Assembly: GCF_000369005.1 (NCBI RefSeq)
Contig: NZ_KB849765.1
Span: 1,021,881 to 1,085,880, forward strand
Direction: 5' to 3'
DNA from: Acinetobacter beijerinckii CIP 110307
GTDB lineage: Bacteria; Pseudomonadota; Gammaproteobacteria; Pseudomonadales; Moraxellaceae
DNA: 64,000 nucleotides
The position numbers were made by a program, and so were the translations under genes. Below are positions 29,864-41,656 of the stretch, in pieces (the stretch's first letter is position 1; every line of letters starts with the position of its first letter). Under the pieces are notes generated by a model. The model did not search any database. It saw only the letters and a program-made list of their open reading frames with translations, and was not told where the DNA came from.

Positions 29864-30292
29864 ATGGCTAAGAAGATTGACGGCTATATCAAGCTGCAAG
29901 TTCCAGCTGGTAAAGCGAATCCATCTCCACCAATTGGTCCTGCTTTAGGTCAACGTGGTGTAAACATCATGGCATTCTGTAAAGAATTTAATGCTGCTAC
30001 ACAAAAACTTGAAGTTGGTTTGCCAATTCCTGTCGTGATCACTGTGTACAACGATAAGTCGTTCACTTTCATCATGAAAACTCCACCTGCATCTATTCTT
30101 CTTAAGAAAGCTGCTGGTATTCAAAAGGGTTCTTCTGTACCAAACAAAACTAAAGTTGGTAAGTTGACTCGTGCTCAATTAGAAGAAATCGCGACTACTA
30201 AAGAACCAGACTTAACTGGTGCTGATTTAGACGCTCGTGTGCGTACCATTGCTGGTTCTGCACGTTCTATGGGCTTGGAAGTGGAGCTATAA
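29864..30292 (+). CDS. rplK: 50S ribosomal protein L11
   Basis: 142-residue L11 of the GTPase-associated centre, needed for RelA activation. N-terminal [20 protein letters not shown] is the family signature, and [10 protein letters not shown] closes the C-terminal rRNA-binding domain. GAGG lies ahead of the ATG. rplA follows after 3 bases. Confidence 0.98.
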   Translation: MAKKIDGYIKLQVPAGKANPSPPIGPALGQRGVNIMAFCKEFNAATQKLEVGLPIPVVITVYNDKSFTFIMKTPPASILLKKAAGIQKGSSVPNKTKVGKLTRAQLEEIATTKEPDLTGADLDARVRTIAGSARSMGLEVEL

Positions 30293-30295
30293 GAC

Positions 30296-30991
30296 ATGGC
30301 AAAGTTAACTAAACGTCAAAAAGCCATTGCTGCTGCTGTGGAAGCAAACAAAGTTTATACTTTGGAAGAAGCAGTACAAGTTCTTAACAGCCTTCCAGCT
30401 GCGAAGTTCAAAGAATCTTTAGATATCTCGGTAAACCTTGGCGTTGATCCGCGTAAATCTGACCAAGTTGTTCGTGGTGCGACTACACTTCCTGCAGGTA
30501 CTGGTAAAACTGTACGTGTTGCTGTGTTTGCTCAAGGCGCTGCTGCTGAAGCTGCTAAAGCCGAAGGCGCAGACATCGTTGGTTTCGAAGATCTTGCTGA
30601 AAGTATTCAAGCTGGTAACTTAGATTTCGACGTGGTTATTGCTGCTCCTGACGCAATGCGCGTTGTTGGTAAGTTGGGTACAATTCTTGGTCCACGTGGC
30701 TTAATGCCAAACCCTAAAGTGGGTACAGTGACTCCAGATGTTGCTAACGCAGTTAAAAATGCTAAATCTGGTCAAGCACGTTACCGTGTAGACAAAGCGG
30801 GTATTATCCACGCTGCTATCGGTCAACTTGGCTTTAGCGAAGAAGCTGTTCGTCAAAACGTTGAAACTTTAATTGCAGATTTGAAAAAATTGAAGCCTGC
30901 AACTTCTAAAGGCGTATACGTTAAAAAGATCACTTTGAGCTCAACTATGGGTCCTGGTTTGATCGTTGATGTAAGCAACGTTTCTAAGTAA
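30296..30991 (+). CDS. rplA: 50S ribosomal protein L1
   Basis: 231-residue L1 of the L1 stalk; in other bacteria it also represses translation of the rplK-rplA mRNA. Signatures seen: [20 protein letters not shown] and [15 protein letters not shown]. Translationally close to rplK. The following 250 bases hold hairpins and the rplJ leader. Confidence 0.98.
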   Translation: MAKLTKRQKAIAAAVEANKVYTLEEAVQVLNSLPAAKFKESLDISVNLGVDPRKSDQVVRGATTLPAGTGKTVRVAVFAQGAAAEAAKAEGADIVGFEDLAESIQAGNLDFDVVIAAPDAMRVVGKLGTILGPRGLMPNPKVGTVTPDVANAVKNAKSGQARYRVDKAGIIHAAIGQLGFSEEAVRQNVETLIADLKKLKPATSKGVYVKKITLSSTMGPGLIVDVSNVSK

Positions 30992-31010
30992 TTAGAAAGA
31001 ATTTTGAAGC

Positions 31011-31039
31011 CTTAAACTTTTTCTTTGAAAAAGTTTAAG
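31011..31039 (+). other. Hairpin after rplA
   Basis: Perfect 13-bp stem CTTAAACTTTTTC / GAAAAAGTTTAAG with loop TTT, 20 bases after the rplA stop. Could be an attenuator or processing site separating rplKA from rplJL. Confidence 0.6.
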
Positions 31040-31137
31040 CAAACTTTGAATTGATAAATGAATGTTTATCAGCGTCAAAGACCTCAGACGAAGTGATGTC
31101 TTTATTGATGATCTTCTTAATTTTCCAGTCTGAGTAG

Positions 31138-31224
31138 ACGCGGTGGTGTGATTTGTTGCTCCTCCGCGTGTAAGTCTGAAAAGACTTGCGAATTGGGAGT
31201 GCGCTCATGTGAGTGCATAGATCA
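31138..31224 (+). promoter_or_regulatory. Structured rplJ leader (L10-type autoregulatory RNA)
   Basis: Three successive hairpins precede rplJ. The first is ACGCGG (31138-31143) with CCGCGT (31164-31169). The second is AAGTCT / AGACTT (31172-31187) with a GAAA loop. The third is around TGCGCTCA / TGAGTGCA (31202-31217). Position matches the L10 leader, where L10-L7/L12 binds its own mRNA to limit translation. Assignment is by position and structure, not by a covariance search. Confidence 0.6.
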
Positions 31225-31242
31225 CCGTTAGGAGGTTTTACA

Positions 31243-31749
31243 ATGGCTCTTCTTATCGAAGGCAAAAAACAGATTGTTGCAGAAGTAAGTGAAATTGCTT
31301 CTACAGCTTTCGCTGCCGTTGTTGCTGACTATCAAGGTTTAACCGTTGAGCAATTAACAGCTCTTCGTGTTGAAGCTCGTAAACTAGGTGTTGCTACACG
31401 TGTTGTGCGTAATACTTTAGCTAAACGTGCTCTTCAAGATACGCCATTCGCTATCTTGAATGATGACCTTGTTGGTCCAACAATCTTAGCATTCTCAACT
31501 TCTGAAGACGATATGGGTGCAGCTGCACGCTTGTTCGAAGAGTTCGCTAAAACTAACAAAGCATTTGAATTAAAGGCTGCTGCATTTGAAGGCAAACTTT
31601 ATCAAGGTGCTGATGTTAGCGTAATCGCGAATCTTCCGAACCAAGAAAAAGCGCTTACTATGCTCGCATCTGTTCTTCAAGCTCCTATTTCGAAATTGGG
31701 TCGCTTACTTACAGCGCTTCAAGAGAAAAACGAGTCAGAAGCTGCTTAA
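31243..31749 (+). CDS. rplJ: 50S ribosomal protein L10
   Basis: 168-residue base of the L7/L12 stalk. Typical N-terminus with ADYQGLTVEQLTALRVEARK and VVRNTLAKRAL; the C-terminal helix holds L12 dimers. ATG 31243 follows TAGGAGG; a GTG at 31213 lies within the leader and is rejected. Confidence 0.98.
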   Translation: MALLIEGKKQIVAEVSEIASTAFAAVVADYQGLTVEQLTALRVEARKLGVATRVVRNTLAKRALQDTPFAILNDDLVGPTILAFSTSEDDMGAAARLFEEFAKTNKAFELKAAAFEGKLYQGADVSVIANLPNQEKALTMLASVLQAPISKLGRLLTALQEKNESEAA

Positions 31750-31797
31750 GCTTAAATCTACTTTCACACCATTCAATATCCATTTGGAGTTACTCTC

Positions 31798-32163
31798 ATG
31801 GCTTTAACAAACGAAGAAATCTTAAATGCAGTTGCTGAAAAAACTGTTCTTGAACTTGTTGAATTAATTTCTGCTTTTGAAGAAAAATTCAATGTATCAG
31901 CAGCAGCTGTTGCTGTTGCTGCTGGTCCAGCTGCTGCTGTTGCTGAAGAACAATCAGAATTCAACGTTGAGTTGACTTCTTTCGGTGCTAACAAAGTTGC
32001 TGTAATTAAAGCAGTTCGTGAAGCTACTGGCCTTGGTCTTAAAGAAGCTAAAGATCTTGTAGAAGGCGCTCCAGCCGTTCTTAAAGAAGCTGTTTCTAAA
32101 GAAGAAGGCGAAGAACTTAAGAAGAAGCTTGAAGAAGCTGGTGCTACAGTTACACTTAAGTAA
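31798..32163 (+). CDS. rplL: 50S ribosomal protein L7/L12
   Basis: 121-residue stalk protein that recruits translation factors. N-terminal dimerisation domain, Ala/Val-rich hinge, and C-terminal domain with [24 protein letters not shown] precedes the ATG. A terminator-like attenuator follows before rpoB. Confidence 0.98.
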   Translation: MALTNEEILNAVAEKTVLELVELISAFEEKFNVSAAAVAVAAGPAAAVAEEQSEFNVELTSFGANKVAVIKAVREATGLGLKEAKDLVEGAPAVLKEAVSKEEGEELKKKLEEAGATVTLK

Positions 32164-32205
32164 TGCTGTAGGGAGTCGATTTTTTGATAATCGGCTCCAA
32201 AAAAT

Positions 32206-32236
32206 GGCTGATGGCTCTTGGGTCATCAGCCTTTTT
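32206..32236 (+). terminator. Attenuator between rplL and rpoB
   Basis: GGCTGATG / CATCAGCC with a 10-base loop then TTTTT. It resembles an intrinsic terminator and probably lets part of the transcripts through to rpoB, as known in E. coli. Confidence 0.75.
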
Positions 32237-32313
32237 GCGTTACAATAATCGGCTCGTTTTTTGTTAGTTTTGCATTTTTCAATGTGATTTTTATAACAAA
32301 CGAATAAATATCA

Positions 32314-32359
32314 AACGCTTACCAATATTTTTTTGCTTATAAAAATATTGTTAAGCGTT
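32314..32359 (+). other. Long hairpin in the rpoB leader
   Basis: AACGCTTA / TAAGCGTT continuing, past one C-T mismatch, into CAATATTTTT / AAAAATATTG, about 18 pairs in all. A long duplex in this spacer is the place and shape of the RNase III site in E. coli; cleavage here is inference. Confidence 0.6.
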
Positions 32360-32471
32360 TTAATACCACTAAAAATTGCAGCATTTGTAAACAGTGGTGG
32401 CCATATCGGCTTGCGTAATTCCTTCTAAGTACGTTCTGCAGGCGACTTAGTTTACTTTCCGAGGACTCCAG

Positions 32472-35400
32472 ATGGCATACTCATATACCGAAAAGAAACG
32501 GATTCGTAAGAATTTTGGTAAATTGCCCCACGTAATGGAAGCACCGTACTTACTTTCGATTCAAGTCGATTCGTACCGTACTTTCTTACAAGGTGGCAAA
32601 ACTCCAAAAAATCGCGAAGATATCGGTCTTCAAGCCGCATTTCGTTCAGTTTTTCCTATTGAAAGTTATTCTGGCAATGCTGCTTTAGAATTTGTTGAGT
32701 ATAGCCTTGGTAAACCAGAGTTTGACGTGCGCGAGTGTATTTTGCGTGGTTCAACTTATGCGGCACCAATGCGCGTAAAAATTCGTTTGATCATTAAAGA
32801 TCGCGAAACAAAATCAATTAAAGATGTGCGCGAACAAGAAGTATACATGGGTGAAATGCCACTCATGACCGATAACGGTACCTTTGTTATTAACGGTACT
32901 GAGCGTGTAATTGTATCGCAGTTACATCGCTCTCCAGGCGTATTCTTTGATCATGATAAGGGTAAAACCCATTCAAGCGGTAAAGTGTTGTATTCAGCAC
33001 GTATTATTCCTTACCGTGGTTCATGGTTAGATTTTGAATTTGATGCTAAAGACCTTGTTTATGTGCGTATTGACCGTCGTCGTAAGTTGTTAGCGACCGT
33101 TATTTTGCGTGCTTTAGGTTATGCCAATGCGCAGATCTTGAATTTATTCTATGAAAAAGTACCTGTATATCTTGATATGGGTAGTTATCAAATTGACTTA
33201 GTACCAGATCGCTTACGTGGTGAGATGGCGCAGTTTGATATCTTGGATAACGATGGCAAAGCAATCGTAGAACAAGGCAAGCGTATTAATGCACGTCATG
33301 TACGTCAAATGGAAGCTGCAAACTTAGCTAAGCTTTCTGTGCCTGATGAATATTTGTATGAGCGTATTACAGCTGAAGACATCACTTTGAAAGATGGTGA
33401 TGTAATTCCTGCAAATACATTGCTTAGCCATGAAGTGATGGTAAAAATCGCTGAAGGTGGTGTTAAGCAGTTCAATATTCTATTTACAAATGATATTGAT
33501 CGTGGTTCGTTCATTGCAGACAGTTTACGTGCCGATACAACATCGGGTCGTGAAGAAGCATTAGTAGAAATCTACAAAGTAATGCGTCCAGGTGAGCCAC
33601 CAACAAAAGAAGCAGCTGAAAACTTATTTAATAACTTGTTCTTCTCTTCTGAGCGTTATGACCTTTCTCCAGTGGGTCGTATGAAGTTTAATCGTCGTTT
33701 GGGTCGTCCTTACGAAGTGGGAACTGATCAAAAGTCACGTGAAGTTGAAGGTGTGTTATCACATGACGATATCATCGATGTATTACGTACATTGGTTGAG
33801 ATTCGTAATGGTAAAGGCGAAGTCGATGATATCGATCACTTAGGTAACCGTCGTGTACGTTCTGTTGGTGAAATGACAGAAAACCAATTCCGTGTTGGTT
33901 TAGTTCGTGTTGAACGTGCTGTTAAAGAGCGTTTAAGCCAAGCTGAAACAGATAACTTGTCCCCACAAGATTTGATCAACGCAAAACCTGTTGCTGCTGC
34001 AATCAAAGAATTCTTTGGTTCAAGCCAGTTATCTCAGTTCATGGACCAAAACAACCCATTGTCTGAGATTACACACAAACGCCGTGTATCTGCGCTTGGT
34101 CCTGGTGGTTTAACACGTGAGCGTGCAGGCTTTGAAGTACGTGACGTACATCAAACTCACTATGGTCGTGTATGTCCAATTGAAACGCCTGAAGGTCCAA
34201 ACATTGGTTTGATCAACTCGCTTTCAGTTTACGCAAAAGCGAACGACTTTGGTTTCTTGGAAACACCATACCGTAAAGTCGTTGATGGTCGTGTAACTGA
34301 CGACGTTGAATACTTATCTGCAATTGAAGAAGTGGGTACTGTCATTGCACAGGCCGATTCTGCAGTGGATAAAGATGGTACTTTAACTGAAGAGATGGTT
34401 TCTGTACGTCATCAGGGTGACTTCGTTCGTATGTCGCCTGAGCGTGTAACCCATATGGACGTTTCTGCGCAACAGGTTGTATCTGTAGCAGCGTCATTGA
34501 TTCCATTCCTTGAACACGATGATGCGAACCGTGCATTGATGGGTTCGAACATGCAACGTCAGGCTGTTCCGACGTTACGTGCTGACAAGCCGCTTGTTGG
34601 TACAGGTATGGAAGCAAACGTAGCACGTGACTCTGGTGTGTGTGTGATTGCAGATCGTGGTGGTGCGATTGAATATGTAGATGCATCTCGTATCGTGATT
34701 CGTGTAAACGAAGATGAAATGATCGCGGGTGAAGCAGGTGTAGATATCTACAACCTCATCAAATATACACGTTCTAACCAAAATACATGTATTAACCAAA
34801 ATGTCATCGTGAACTTGGGCGACAAAGTTGCTCGTGGTGATATCTTGGCTGACGGTCCATCGACTGACATGGGTGAACTTGCACTTGGTCAAAATATGCG
34901 CGTCGCGTTCATGACATGGAATGGTTATAACTACGAAGACTCGATCTTGCTTTCTGAGCGCGTACTTCAAGAAGACCGTTTAACGTCGATTCATATTCAA
35001 GAATTGTCATGTGTCGCGCGCGATACTAAGTTAGGTGCAGAAGAAATTACTGCTGATATTCCTAACGTTGGTGAAGCTGCACTGTCTAAGTTGGATGAGT
35101 CTGGTATTGTTTATATCGGTGCTGAAGTGACTGCGGGTGATATCCTTGTTGGTAAGGTAACACCTAAAGGTGAAACTCAGTTAACACCTGAAGAAAAACT
35201 ACTTCGCGCAATTTTTGGTGAAAAAGCGGCTGACGTAAAAGATTCATCTTTACGTGTTCCGTCTGGCACTAAAGGTACCGTGATTGACGTACAAGTCTTC
35301 ACACGTGATGGTCTTGAAAAAGACGAACGTGCTCAAGCCATTGAGAAAGCTCAGCTTGACGCATACCGTAAAGATTTGAAAGAAGAATACAAAATCTTCG

Positions 35401-36560
35401 AAGAAGCAGCACGTGAACGTATTGTTCGTTTATTGACTGGTCAAGAGTCTAACGGCGGTGGTACAACTAAGCGTGGCGATAAGCTTTCTGTAGACGTATT
35501 GTCTGGCTTAGAGTTGGTTGATTTACTTGAAATCCAACCAAATGATGAAGCTATTGCAGAGCGTTTAACTCAAATTCAAGTGTTCTTGAAAGAGAAGAGC
35601 TATGAAATTGATGAGAAATTTGCAGAGAAGAAACGCAAACTTTCTACAGGTGATGAATTAACAACAGGTGTATTGAAAGTTGTTAAGGTTTACTTGGCAG
35701 TTAAACGTCGTATCCAGCCTGGTGATAAAATGGCAGGTCGTCACGGTAACAAAGGTGTTGTATCAAACATCTTGCCGGTAGAAGACATGCCACATGATAT
35801 TCATGGTGTGCCAGTTGATATCGTATTAAACCCATTGGGTGTACCATCTCGTATGAACGTGGGTCAGATTCTTGAAACTCACTTGGGTATGGCAGCTAAG
35901 GGTCTTGGCGATAAAATTGAAAAAATGTTGAAAGAACAACGTACAGTGATCGAACTGCGTTCATTCTTAGACAAGATTTATAACAAGGTTGGTGGTGAGC
36001 AAGAAGAGCTTGATAGCTTAACTGATGCTGAGATCTTAGCGCTTTCAGGCAACTTGCGTGCTGGTGTTCCATTAGCAACGCCTGTATTTGATGGTGCTGA
36101 AGAAAGCCAAATCAAAGATTTACTTGAACTTGCAGACATTTCACGTACTGGTCAAACAGTATTGTTTGATGGTCGTACAGGTGAACAGTTTGACCGTCCT
36201 GTAACTGTAGGTTACATGTACATGCTCAAATTGAACCACTTGGTTGATGACAAGATGCATGCGCGTTCAACAGGTTCTTACTCACTTGTGACTCAACAGC
36301 CGCTTGGTGGTAAAGCACAATTCGGTGGTCAGCGTTTCGGTGAGATGGAAGTATGGGCACTTGAAGCATACGGTGCAGCATATACGCTCCAAGAAATGCT
36401 TACTGTGAAGTCGGATGACGTCGAAGGTCGTACCCGTATCTATAAGAATATTGTAGATGGAAACCATTATATGGATCCAGGTATGCCTGAATCGTTCAAC
36501 GTATTGACCAAAGAGATCCGTTCTTTAGGTATCAACATTGAACTGAAAAATGGTGACTAA
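32472..36560 (+). CDS. rpoB: RNA polymerase subunit beta
   Basis: Beta subunit of RNA polymerase, 1362 residues. The rifampicin pocket near residue 517 reads [20 protein letters not shown] followed by RRVSALGP. The positions equivalent to E. coli Q513, D516, H526 and S531 are all wild type, so no rifampicin-resistance change is visible. Other signatures: [13 protein letters not shown] (catalytic-centre Lys region) and [20 protein letters not shown] near the end. ATG 32472 follows GAGGACTCC. rpoC follows after an unusually structured spacer. Confidence 0.99.
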   Translation: MAYSYTEKKRIRKNFGKLPHVMEAPYLLSIQVDSYRTFLQGGKTPKNREDIGLQAAFRSVFPIESYSGNAALEFVEYSLGKPEFDVRECILRGSTYAAPMRVKIRLIIKDRETKSIKDVREQEVYMGEMPLMTDNGTFVINGTERVIVSQLHRSPGVFFDHDKGKTHSSGKVLYSARIIPYRGSWLDFEFDAKDLVYVRIDRRRKLLATVILRALGYANAQILNLFYEKVPVYLDMGSYQIDLVPDRLRGEMAQFDILDNDGKAIVEQGKRINARHVRQMEAANLAKLSVPDEYLYERITAEDITLKDGDVIPANTLLSHEVMVKIAEGGVKQFNILFTNDIDRGSFIADSLRADTTSGREEALVEIYKVMRPGEPPTKEAAENLFNNLFFSSERYDLSPVGRMKFNRRLGRPYEVGTDQKSREVEGVLSHDDIIDVLRTLVEIRNGKGEVDDIDHLGNRRVRSVGEMTENQFRVGLVRVERAVKERLSQAETDNLSPQDLINAKPVAAAIKEFFGSSQLSQFMDQNNPLSEITHKRRVSALGPGGLTRERAGFEVRDVHQTHYGRVCPIETPEGPNIGLINSLSVYAKANDFGFLETPYRKVVDGRVTDDVEYLSAIEEVGTVIAQADSAVDKDGTLTEEMVSVRHQGDFVRMSPERVTHMDVSAQQVVSVAASLIPFLEHDDANRALMGSNMQRQAVPTLRADKPLVGTGMEANVARDSGVCVIADRGGAIEYVDASRIVIRVNEDEMIAGEAGVDIYNLIKYTRSNQNTCINQNVIVNLGDKVARGDILADGPSTDMGELALGQNMRVAFMTWNGYNYEDSILLSERVLQEDRLTSIHIQELSCVARDTKLGAEEITADIPNVGEAALSKLDESGIVYIGAEVTAGDILVGKVTPKGETQLTPEEKLLRAIFGEKAADVKDSSLRVPSGTKGTVIDVQVFTRDGLEKDERAQAIEKAQLDAYRKDLKEEYKIFEEAARERIVRLLTGQESNGGGTTKRGDKLSVDVLSGLELVDLLEIQPNDEAIAERLTQIQVFLKEKSYEIDEKFAEKKRKLSTGDELTTGVLKVVKVYLAVKRRIQPGDKMAGRHGNKGVVSNILPVEDMPHDIHGVPVDIVLNPLGVPSRMNVGQILETHLGMAAKGLGDKIEKMLKEQRTVIELRSFLDKIYNKVGGEQEELDSLTDAEILALSGNLRAGVPLATPVFDGAEESQIKDLLELADISRTGQTVLFDGRTGEQFDRPVTVGYMYMLKLNHLVDDKMHARSTGSYSLVTQQPLGGKAQFGGQRFGEMEVWALEAYGAAYTLQEMLTVKSDDVEGRTRIYKNIVDGNHYMDPGMPESFNVLTKEIRSLGINIELKNGD

Positions 36561-36569
36561 TTAGCCATT

Positions 36570-36660
36570 AATCCCCCCAGCCCCCTTTATTAAATGGGGA
36601 GTTCCCACTCGAAAGAATAGGGGCTTCCCTCCTTAGAAAAAGGAGGGGCTGAGGGTGGAT
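36570..36660. repeat. G/C-rich palindromic repeat between rpoB and rpoC
   Basis: A roughly 90-base element with imperfect terminal inverted repeats: ATCCCCCCAGCCCC at the left and GGGGCTGAGGGTGGAT at the right. Internal C-rich and G-rich arms include CCCTCCTT / AAGGAGGG. Its base composition contrasts sharply with the A/T-rich surroundings. It looks like a dispersed intergenic repeat rather than a coding or terminator sequence (no T-run). Copies elsewhere could not be checked. Confidence 0.65.
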
Positions 36661-36729
36661 ATTCAGTTAAAAAACAATATTTGTGACCCAGTTGGGCGAG
36701 CTTAGCTCCTCAACACACGGAGAAAAAAA

Positions 36730-39700
36730 TTGAAAGACTTGCTCGATATCATGCGTAAGAAAACGGATTCAGAAGGTCATGCACCCGTTGAATTTGACCG
36801 TATCCGTATTGGTCTTGCGTCACCAGAGATGATTAAGTCATGGTCTCACGGTGAAGTTAAAAAGCCTGAAACCATTAACTATCGTACGTTTAAACCTGAA
36901 CGTGACGGTTTGTTCTGTGCCAAAATCTTTGGTCCAGTAAAAGATTACGAATGCTTGTGTGGTAAATACAAGCGTATGAAATACAAAGGCGTCATTTGTG
37001 AAAAATGTGGCGTTGAAGTAACAACTGCAAAAGTTCGTCGTGAGCGTATGGGTCATATTGACCTTGCATCACCAGTTGCACATATTTGGTTCTTAAAATC
37101 ATTACCGAGCCGTATTGGTTTACTACTTGATATGACATTACGTGATATCGAGCGCGTATTGTATTTCGAATCTTATGTCGTTACTGATCCTGGTATGACT
37201 CCGTTTGAAAAGTATCAACTTTTAACAGACGAAGAATACTACAATGCACTTGAAGAACACGGTGATGAATTCACTGCGAAAATGGGTGCAGAAGCGATTC
37301 AAGATTTATTGAAAGATATCGATCTTGAAGCTGAAATTGCGCGTTTACGTGAAGAAATTCCACAAACAACCTCTGAGACGAAACTTAAAAAAGCGTCTAA
37401 GCGTTTGAAATTGATGGAAGCATTCAAAGATTCGAATAACAAGCCTGAATGGATGGTGATGAATGTACTTCCAGTACTTCCACCAGACTTACGTCCGCTT
37501 GTACCACTTGAAGGTGGTCGTTTCGCGACTTCAGACTTAAACGATTTATATCGTCGCGTGATCAACCGTAACAACCGTTTGAAACGCCTTCTTGATCTTG
37601 CTGCACCAGACATTATCGTACGTAACGAAAAACGTATGTTACAAGAGTCTGTTGATGCATTGCTTGATAACGGTCGTCGTGGTCGTGCGATTACAGGTTC
37701 GAATAAACGTCCATTGAAATCTTTGGCAGACATGATCAAAGGTAAACAAGGTCGTTTCCGTCAAAACTTACTTGGTAAGCGTGTTGACTATTCTGGTCGT
37801 TCGGTAATTACCGTAGGTCCTACTTTACGTCTGCATCAATGTGGTCTTCCGAAGAAGATGGCACTTGAATTATTCAAGCCATTTATTTTCGCAAAATTAC
37901 AAGCTTCAGGTCAGGCAACAACCATTAAAGCTGCGAAGAAAATGGTTGAGCGTGAGACACCAGAAGTTTGGGACGTTCTAGCATCTGTGATTCGTCAACA
38001 TCCAGTCATGTTGAACCGTGCGCCAACACTTCACCGTCTAGGTCTTCAAGCATTTGAACCTATTCTGATCGAAGGTAAGGCAATCCGTCTTCATCCGCTC
38101 GTATGTGCTGCGTTTAACGCCGACTTCGATGGTGACCAAATGGCGGTACACGTTCCATTGACATTGGAAGCACAGTTAGAAGCACGTGCGTTGATGATGT
38201 CTACAAACAACATCTTGTCACCTGCAAATGGTGAGCCGATCATCGTTCCTTCTCAGGACGTTGTCTTGGGTCTTTACTACATCACACGTGATGCGGTAAA
38301 TGCCAAAGGTGAAGGCATGGTGTTTGCTGATACGCATGAAGTTAACCGTGCATTAGCAACGGGTAAAGTTGCGATTCATGCTCGTGTTAAAGTGCGTGTA
38401 CATCAAACAGTGATTGATGAAAATGGTCATCGTGAACAACAAACGATTATTGTTGATACGACACCGGGTCGTTGCTTGTTGTGGGAAGTTGTCCCACAAG
38501 GTTTAAGCTTTGACATGATTAACCTTGAGATGACCAAGAAAAACATCTCTAAGTTAATCAACTCTTGCTATCGTAAACTTGGTTTGAAAGATACTGTTAT
38601 CTTCGCTGACCAATTGATGTATTTGGGCTTCCGTCAAGCGACGCGTTCAGGTGTATCTGTTGGTATGGAAGATATGTTGATTCCACCGAACAAGTACACA
38701 ATTATTGATAAAGCTGAAACAGAAGTTCGTGAAATTGAACAACAGTTCGAACAAGGTTTCGTAACTGCTGGTGAGCGCTATAACAAAGTGGTCGATATTT
38801 GGGCCCGTACCAATGACCAAGTAGCGAAAGCGATGATGGATAACTTGTCATTCACAACTGTTAAAAACAAACAGGGTGAAGACGAGAAACAGAAGTCATT
38901 CAACTCAATTTATATGATGTCTGACTCGGGTGCCCGTGGTAGTGCGGCGCAGATTCGTCAGCTTGCTGGTATGCGTGGTTTGATGGCTAAACCAGATGGC
39001 TCGATCATTGAAACGCCAATTAAAGCAAACTTCCGTGAAGGTTTGACAGTACTTCAGTACTTCATCTCAACACATGGTGCACGTAAAGGTTTGGCCGATA
39101 CTGCATTGAAGACAGCGAACTCAGGTTACTTGACACGTCGTCTAGTAGACGTAGCACAAGATTTAGTTATTACTGAATCCGACTGTGGTACAGCTGGTGG
39201 CTTAGTGATGACTCCATTCATTCAAGGCGGTGACGTTATTGAACCATTACGCGATCGCGTATTGGGTCGTGTTACTGCTGAAGATGTACGTCGTGCATCT
39301 GATGATGAAGTTGTGCTTCCACGTGGTACATTGATTGACGAGAAAATTGCTGCTCAGCTTGAAGAAGCGGGTGTCGATGAAGTTAAAGTACGTTCAGTGA
39401 TCGCATGTGAATCTACATTCGGTGTGTGTGCACGTTGTTATGGTCGTGACCTTGCACGTGGTCACTTGGTGAACCCAGGTGAATCTGTCGGTGTAATGGC
39501 TGCACAATCAATTGGTGAGCCTGGTACACAGTTAACAATGCGTACCTTCCACGTGGGTGGTGCGGCAAGCCGAACTTCTGCTGCAAATAGTGTTCAAGTA
39601 CGTAACAAAGGTACTGTACGTTTCCACAACGTGAAAACGGTACAACATGCCAAAGGTCACTTGGTATCAGTTTCACGTTCAGGTGAAATCGGTATTGCGG

Positions 39701-40923
39701 ATGACTTAGGTCGTGAGCGCGAGCGTTATAAACTTCCTTACGGTGCAAGCATCTTGTTAAAAGATGGTGAAGCTGTAGAGGCTGGCGGTATCGTAGCGAC
39801 TTGGGATCCACATACACATCCACTTGTTACAGAAGTTGCGGGTAAAGCACGTTTCAGCCAAATCGCTGATGGTGTAACTGCAACCTCTAAAACAGATGAT
39901 GCTACAGGTATGACCACTGTTGAAATCTTACCAGTAACAGCACGTCCTGCTTCTGGTAAAGATTTACGTCCTGCGATTGTGTTGGATACAACAGATGGCG
40001 GCGAACAATTCTACTTCTTACCACAAAACACGATTGTAACCGTTCGCGATGGTGCAACGATTGGTGTGGGTGATGTACTTGGTCGTGTGCCACAAGAAAC
40101 TTCACGTACCCGTGATATTACCGGTGGTCTTCCACGCGTAGCTGACTTGTTTGAAGCGCGTAAACCGAAAGAACATGCGATTCTTGCAGAAGTATCGGGT
40201 GTTGTAAGCTTCGGTAAAGAGACTAAAGGTAAGAACCGTTTAGTGATTACTCCGGATGATGGCTCTGAGATTTACGAAGAGTTAATTCCAAAATGGCGTA
40301 CGATCAACGTGTTCGAAGGTGAGCATGTGAACCGTGGTGAAACCATTTCTGATGGTCCACAAAATCCACATGATATCTTGCGTTTGAAAGGTGAAGTTGC
40401 ATTAACCAACTACATCGTGAATGAAGTTCAAGACGTTTACCGTCTCCAAGGTGTAAAAATCAACGATAAGCACATTGAAGTTGTTGTACGTCAAATGTTG
40501 CGTAAAGTTGATATCACTGATGGCGGTGATACAAGCTTCATCAAAGGCGAGCAAGTGGATTACATCCGTGTTGTTGGTGAAAACCAAGCTGTCTTGGCTC
40601 AGAACAAGTTCCCAGCGAAGTTTGAACGTCAATTGATGGGTATCACGAAAGCATCGCTTTCTACAGACTCGTTCATCTCTGCTGCATCGTTCCAGGAAAC
40701 CACACGTGTGTTAACTGAAGCGGCTGTAACAGGTAAAGAAGATGATTTACGTGGTTTGAAAGAGAACGTTGTTGTGGGTCGTTTGATCCCAGCGGGTACA
40801 GGTCTTGCTTATCACCTAGAGCGTCGTCGTCAGGAATCTGAAGCGGCAGAAATCGAACTACATAACGATTTCAGTGATGTTGATCAAGCATTTAGTCAAG
40901 CATTGAACTCAGATCAGTTCTAA
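36730..40923 (+). CDS. rpoC: RNA polymerase subunit beta'
   Basis: Catalytic beta' subunit, 1397 residues. N-terminal zinc-binding [20 protein letters not shown], catalytic magnesium loop [12 protein letters not shown], bridge-helix/trigger-loop region ([16 protein letters not shown]), and second zinc site with [13 protein letters not shown]. The start is TTG 36730: CGGAG lies 8 bases upstream and no nearby in-frame ATG would keep the conserved N-terminus (next ATG is at codon 8). Confidence 0.98.
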   Translation: MKDLLDIMRKKTDSEGHAPVEFDRIRIGLASPEMIKSWSHGEVKKPETINYRTFKPERDGLFCAKIFGPVKDYECLCGKYKRMKYKGVICEKCGVEVTTAKVRRERMGHIDLASPVAHIWFLKSLPSRIGLLLDMTLRDIERVLYFESYVVTDPGMTPFEKYQLLTDEEYYNALEEHGDEFTAKMGAEAIQDLLKDIDLEAEIARLREEIPQTTSETKLKKASKRLKLMEAFKDSNNKPEWMVMNVLPVLPPDLRPLVPLEGGRFATSDLNDLYRRVINRNNRLKRLLDLAAPDIIVRNEKRMLQESVDALLDNGRRGRAITGSNKRPLKSLADMIKGKQGRFRQNLLGKRVDYSGRSVITVGPTLRLHQCGLPKKMALELFKPFIFAKLQASGQATTIKAAKKMVERETPEVWDVLASVIRQHPVMLNRAPTLHRLGLQAFEPILIEGKAIRLHPLVCAAFNADFDGDQMAVHVPLTLEAQLEARALMMSTNNILSPANGEPIIVPSQDVVLGLYYITRDAVNAKGEGMVFADTHEVNRALATGKVAIHARVKVRVHQTVIDENGHREQQTIIVDTTPGRCLLWEVVPQGLSFDMINLEMTKKNISKLINSCYRKLGLKDTVIFADQLMYLGFRQATRSGVSVGMEDMLIPPNKYTIIDKAETEVREIEQQFEQGFVTAGERYNKVVDIWARTNDQVAKAMMDNLSFTTVKNKQGEDEKQKSFNSIYMMSDSGARGSAAQIRQLAGMRGLMAKPDGSIIETPIKANFREGLTVLQYFISTHGARKGLADTALKTANSGYLTRRLVDVAQDLVITESDCGTAGGLVMTPFIQGGDVIEPLRDRVLGRVTAEDVRRASDDEVVLPRGTLIDEKIAAQLEEAGVDEVKVRSVIACESTFGVCARCYGRDLARGHLVNPGESVGVMAAQSIGEPGTQLTMRTFHVGGAASRTSAANSVQVRNKGTVRFHNVKTVQHAKGHLVSVSRSGEIGIADDLGRERERYKLPYGASILLKDGEAVEAGGIVATWDPHTHPLVTEVAGKARFSQIADGVTATSKTDDATGMTTVEILPVTARPASGKDLRPAIVLDTTDGGEQFYFLPQNTIVTVRDGATIGVGDVLGRVPQETSRTRDITGGLPRVADLFEARKPKEHAILAEVSGVVSFGKETKGKNRLVITPDDGSEIYEELIPKWRTINVFEGEHVNRGETISDGPQNPHDILRLKGEVALTNYIVNEVQDVYRLQGVKINDKHIEVVVRQMLRKVDITDGGDTSFIKGEQVDYIRVVGENQAVLAQNKFPAKFERQLMGITKASLSTDSFISAASFQETTRVLTEAAVTGKEDDLRGLKENVVVGRLIPAGTGLAYHLERRRQESEAAEIELHNDFSDVDQAFSQALNSDQF

Positions 40924-40935
40924 GTTTTAATGAAT

Positions 40936-40963
40936 AAAAAAGGCACCTTCGGGTGCCTTTTTT
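40936..40963. terminator. rpoC terminator
   Basis: AAAAAAGGCACC / GGTGCCTTTTTT with TTCG loop. Ends the rpl-rpo block. Confidence 0.95.
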
Positions 40964-41085
40964 GTGGAAATAAGAAGCAAATGTTACAAAAACGCATTAG
41001 GGTATTAGTATTTGATTACTGAATCAAAGTAAACAGTTCATTAAAGCAGTCTATGCTACCCACATCTGAGAGAGGAGTAATTCTA

Positions 41086-41451
41086 ATGAAAAAAATGATG
41101 ATGATTGCTGGCGTAGGTCTGATGTCTACCACCTTATTTGTGGGTTGCCAACATGCGAGTCCAGAAAGTAAACGTATCGGTTCTGCTGCGATTGGTGGTG
41201 GTGCGGGTGGTGCTGTCGGTAAAAGTGTCGGTGGTAATCTAGGTGCTGGCTTGGGTGCAGCACTTGGAGCAGGTGTTGCTGCTAATGCGAAAGGTGCAAA
41301 CAGCAAAAACACGCGTAATAGCGCGATCGGAGCAGGTGTTGGAGCTTGGCTTGGTGGTGCTGTACTCGGTGGTACAGCAGGTGCTGCAACAGGTGGAGCA
41401 CTGGGTGGTAGTGCAGGTGCTGCATATGGCGAGAAAAAAGGTAAATACTAA
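41086..41451 (+). CDS. Glycine-zipper lipoprotein (first of a tandem pair)
   Basis: 121 residues. Signal peptide with lipobox LFVGC (Cys near residue 18), then a Gly/Ala-rich body with repeated GxxxG spacing (AAIGGGAGGAVGKSVGGNLG) typical of glycine-zipper outer-membrane lipoproteins. ATG 41086 follows GAGGAG; the upstream ATG 41053 is rejected. A second, similar gene follows at 41657; both have their own terminators, so each is probably a separate transcript. Function unknown; related proteins affect envelope integrity. Confidence 0.8.
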   Translation: MKKMMMIAGVGLMSTTLFVGCQHASPESKRIGSAAIGGGAGGAVGKSVGGNLGAGLGAALGAGVAANAKGANSKNTRNSAIGAGVGAWLGGAVLGGTAGAATGGALGGSAGAAYGEKKGKY

Positions 41452-41480
41452 AAAATAAGCTTAGTCTTATTTAAAAATCA

Positions 41481-41516
41481 AAAAGAAGCTCTCATCTAAA
41501 TGAGAGCTTCTTTTTT
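41481..41516. terminator. Terminator after first glycine-zipper gene
   Basis: A perfect 15-bp stem (AAAAGAAGCTCTCAT / ATGAGAGCTTCTTTT) with loop CTAA and T-tail. Confidence 0.93.
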
Positions 41517-41656
41517 CATTTTGATATTTTAATTTTGTGACGATAAAAATGTGAAGCCTTTACAAAATATCAAACGATTAGGACATTGCGATAACACAAT
41601 ATGATCAAAATACTCATCAAAGAAGATTATGCTTTAAATAGAAAAACAGGAGTGAG

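Noticed and set aside
34342..34970. Minus-strand ORFs inside rpoB
   Set aside because: They are antisense shadows of a strongly codon-biased essential gene, rich in His/Cys from reversed codons.
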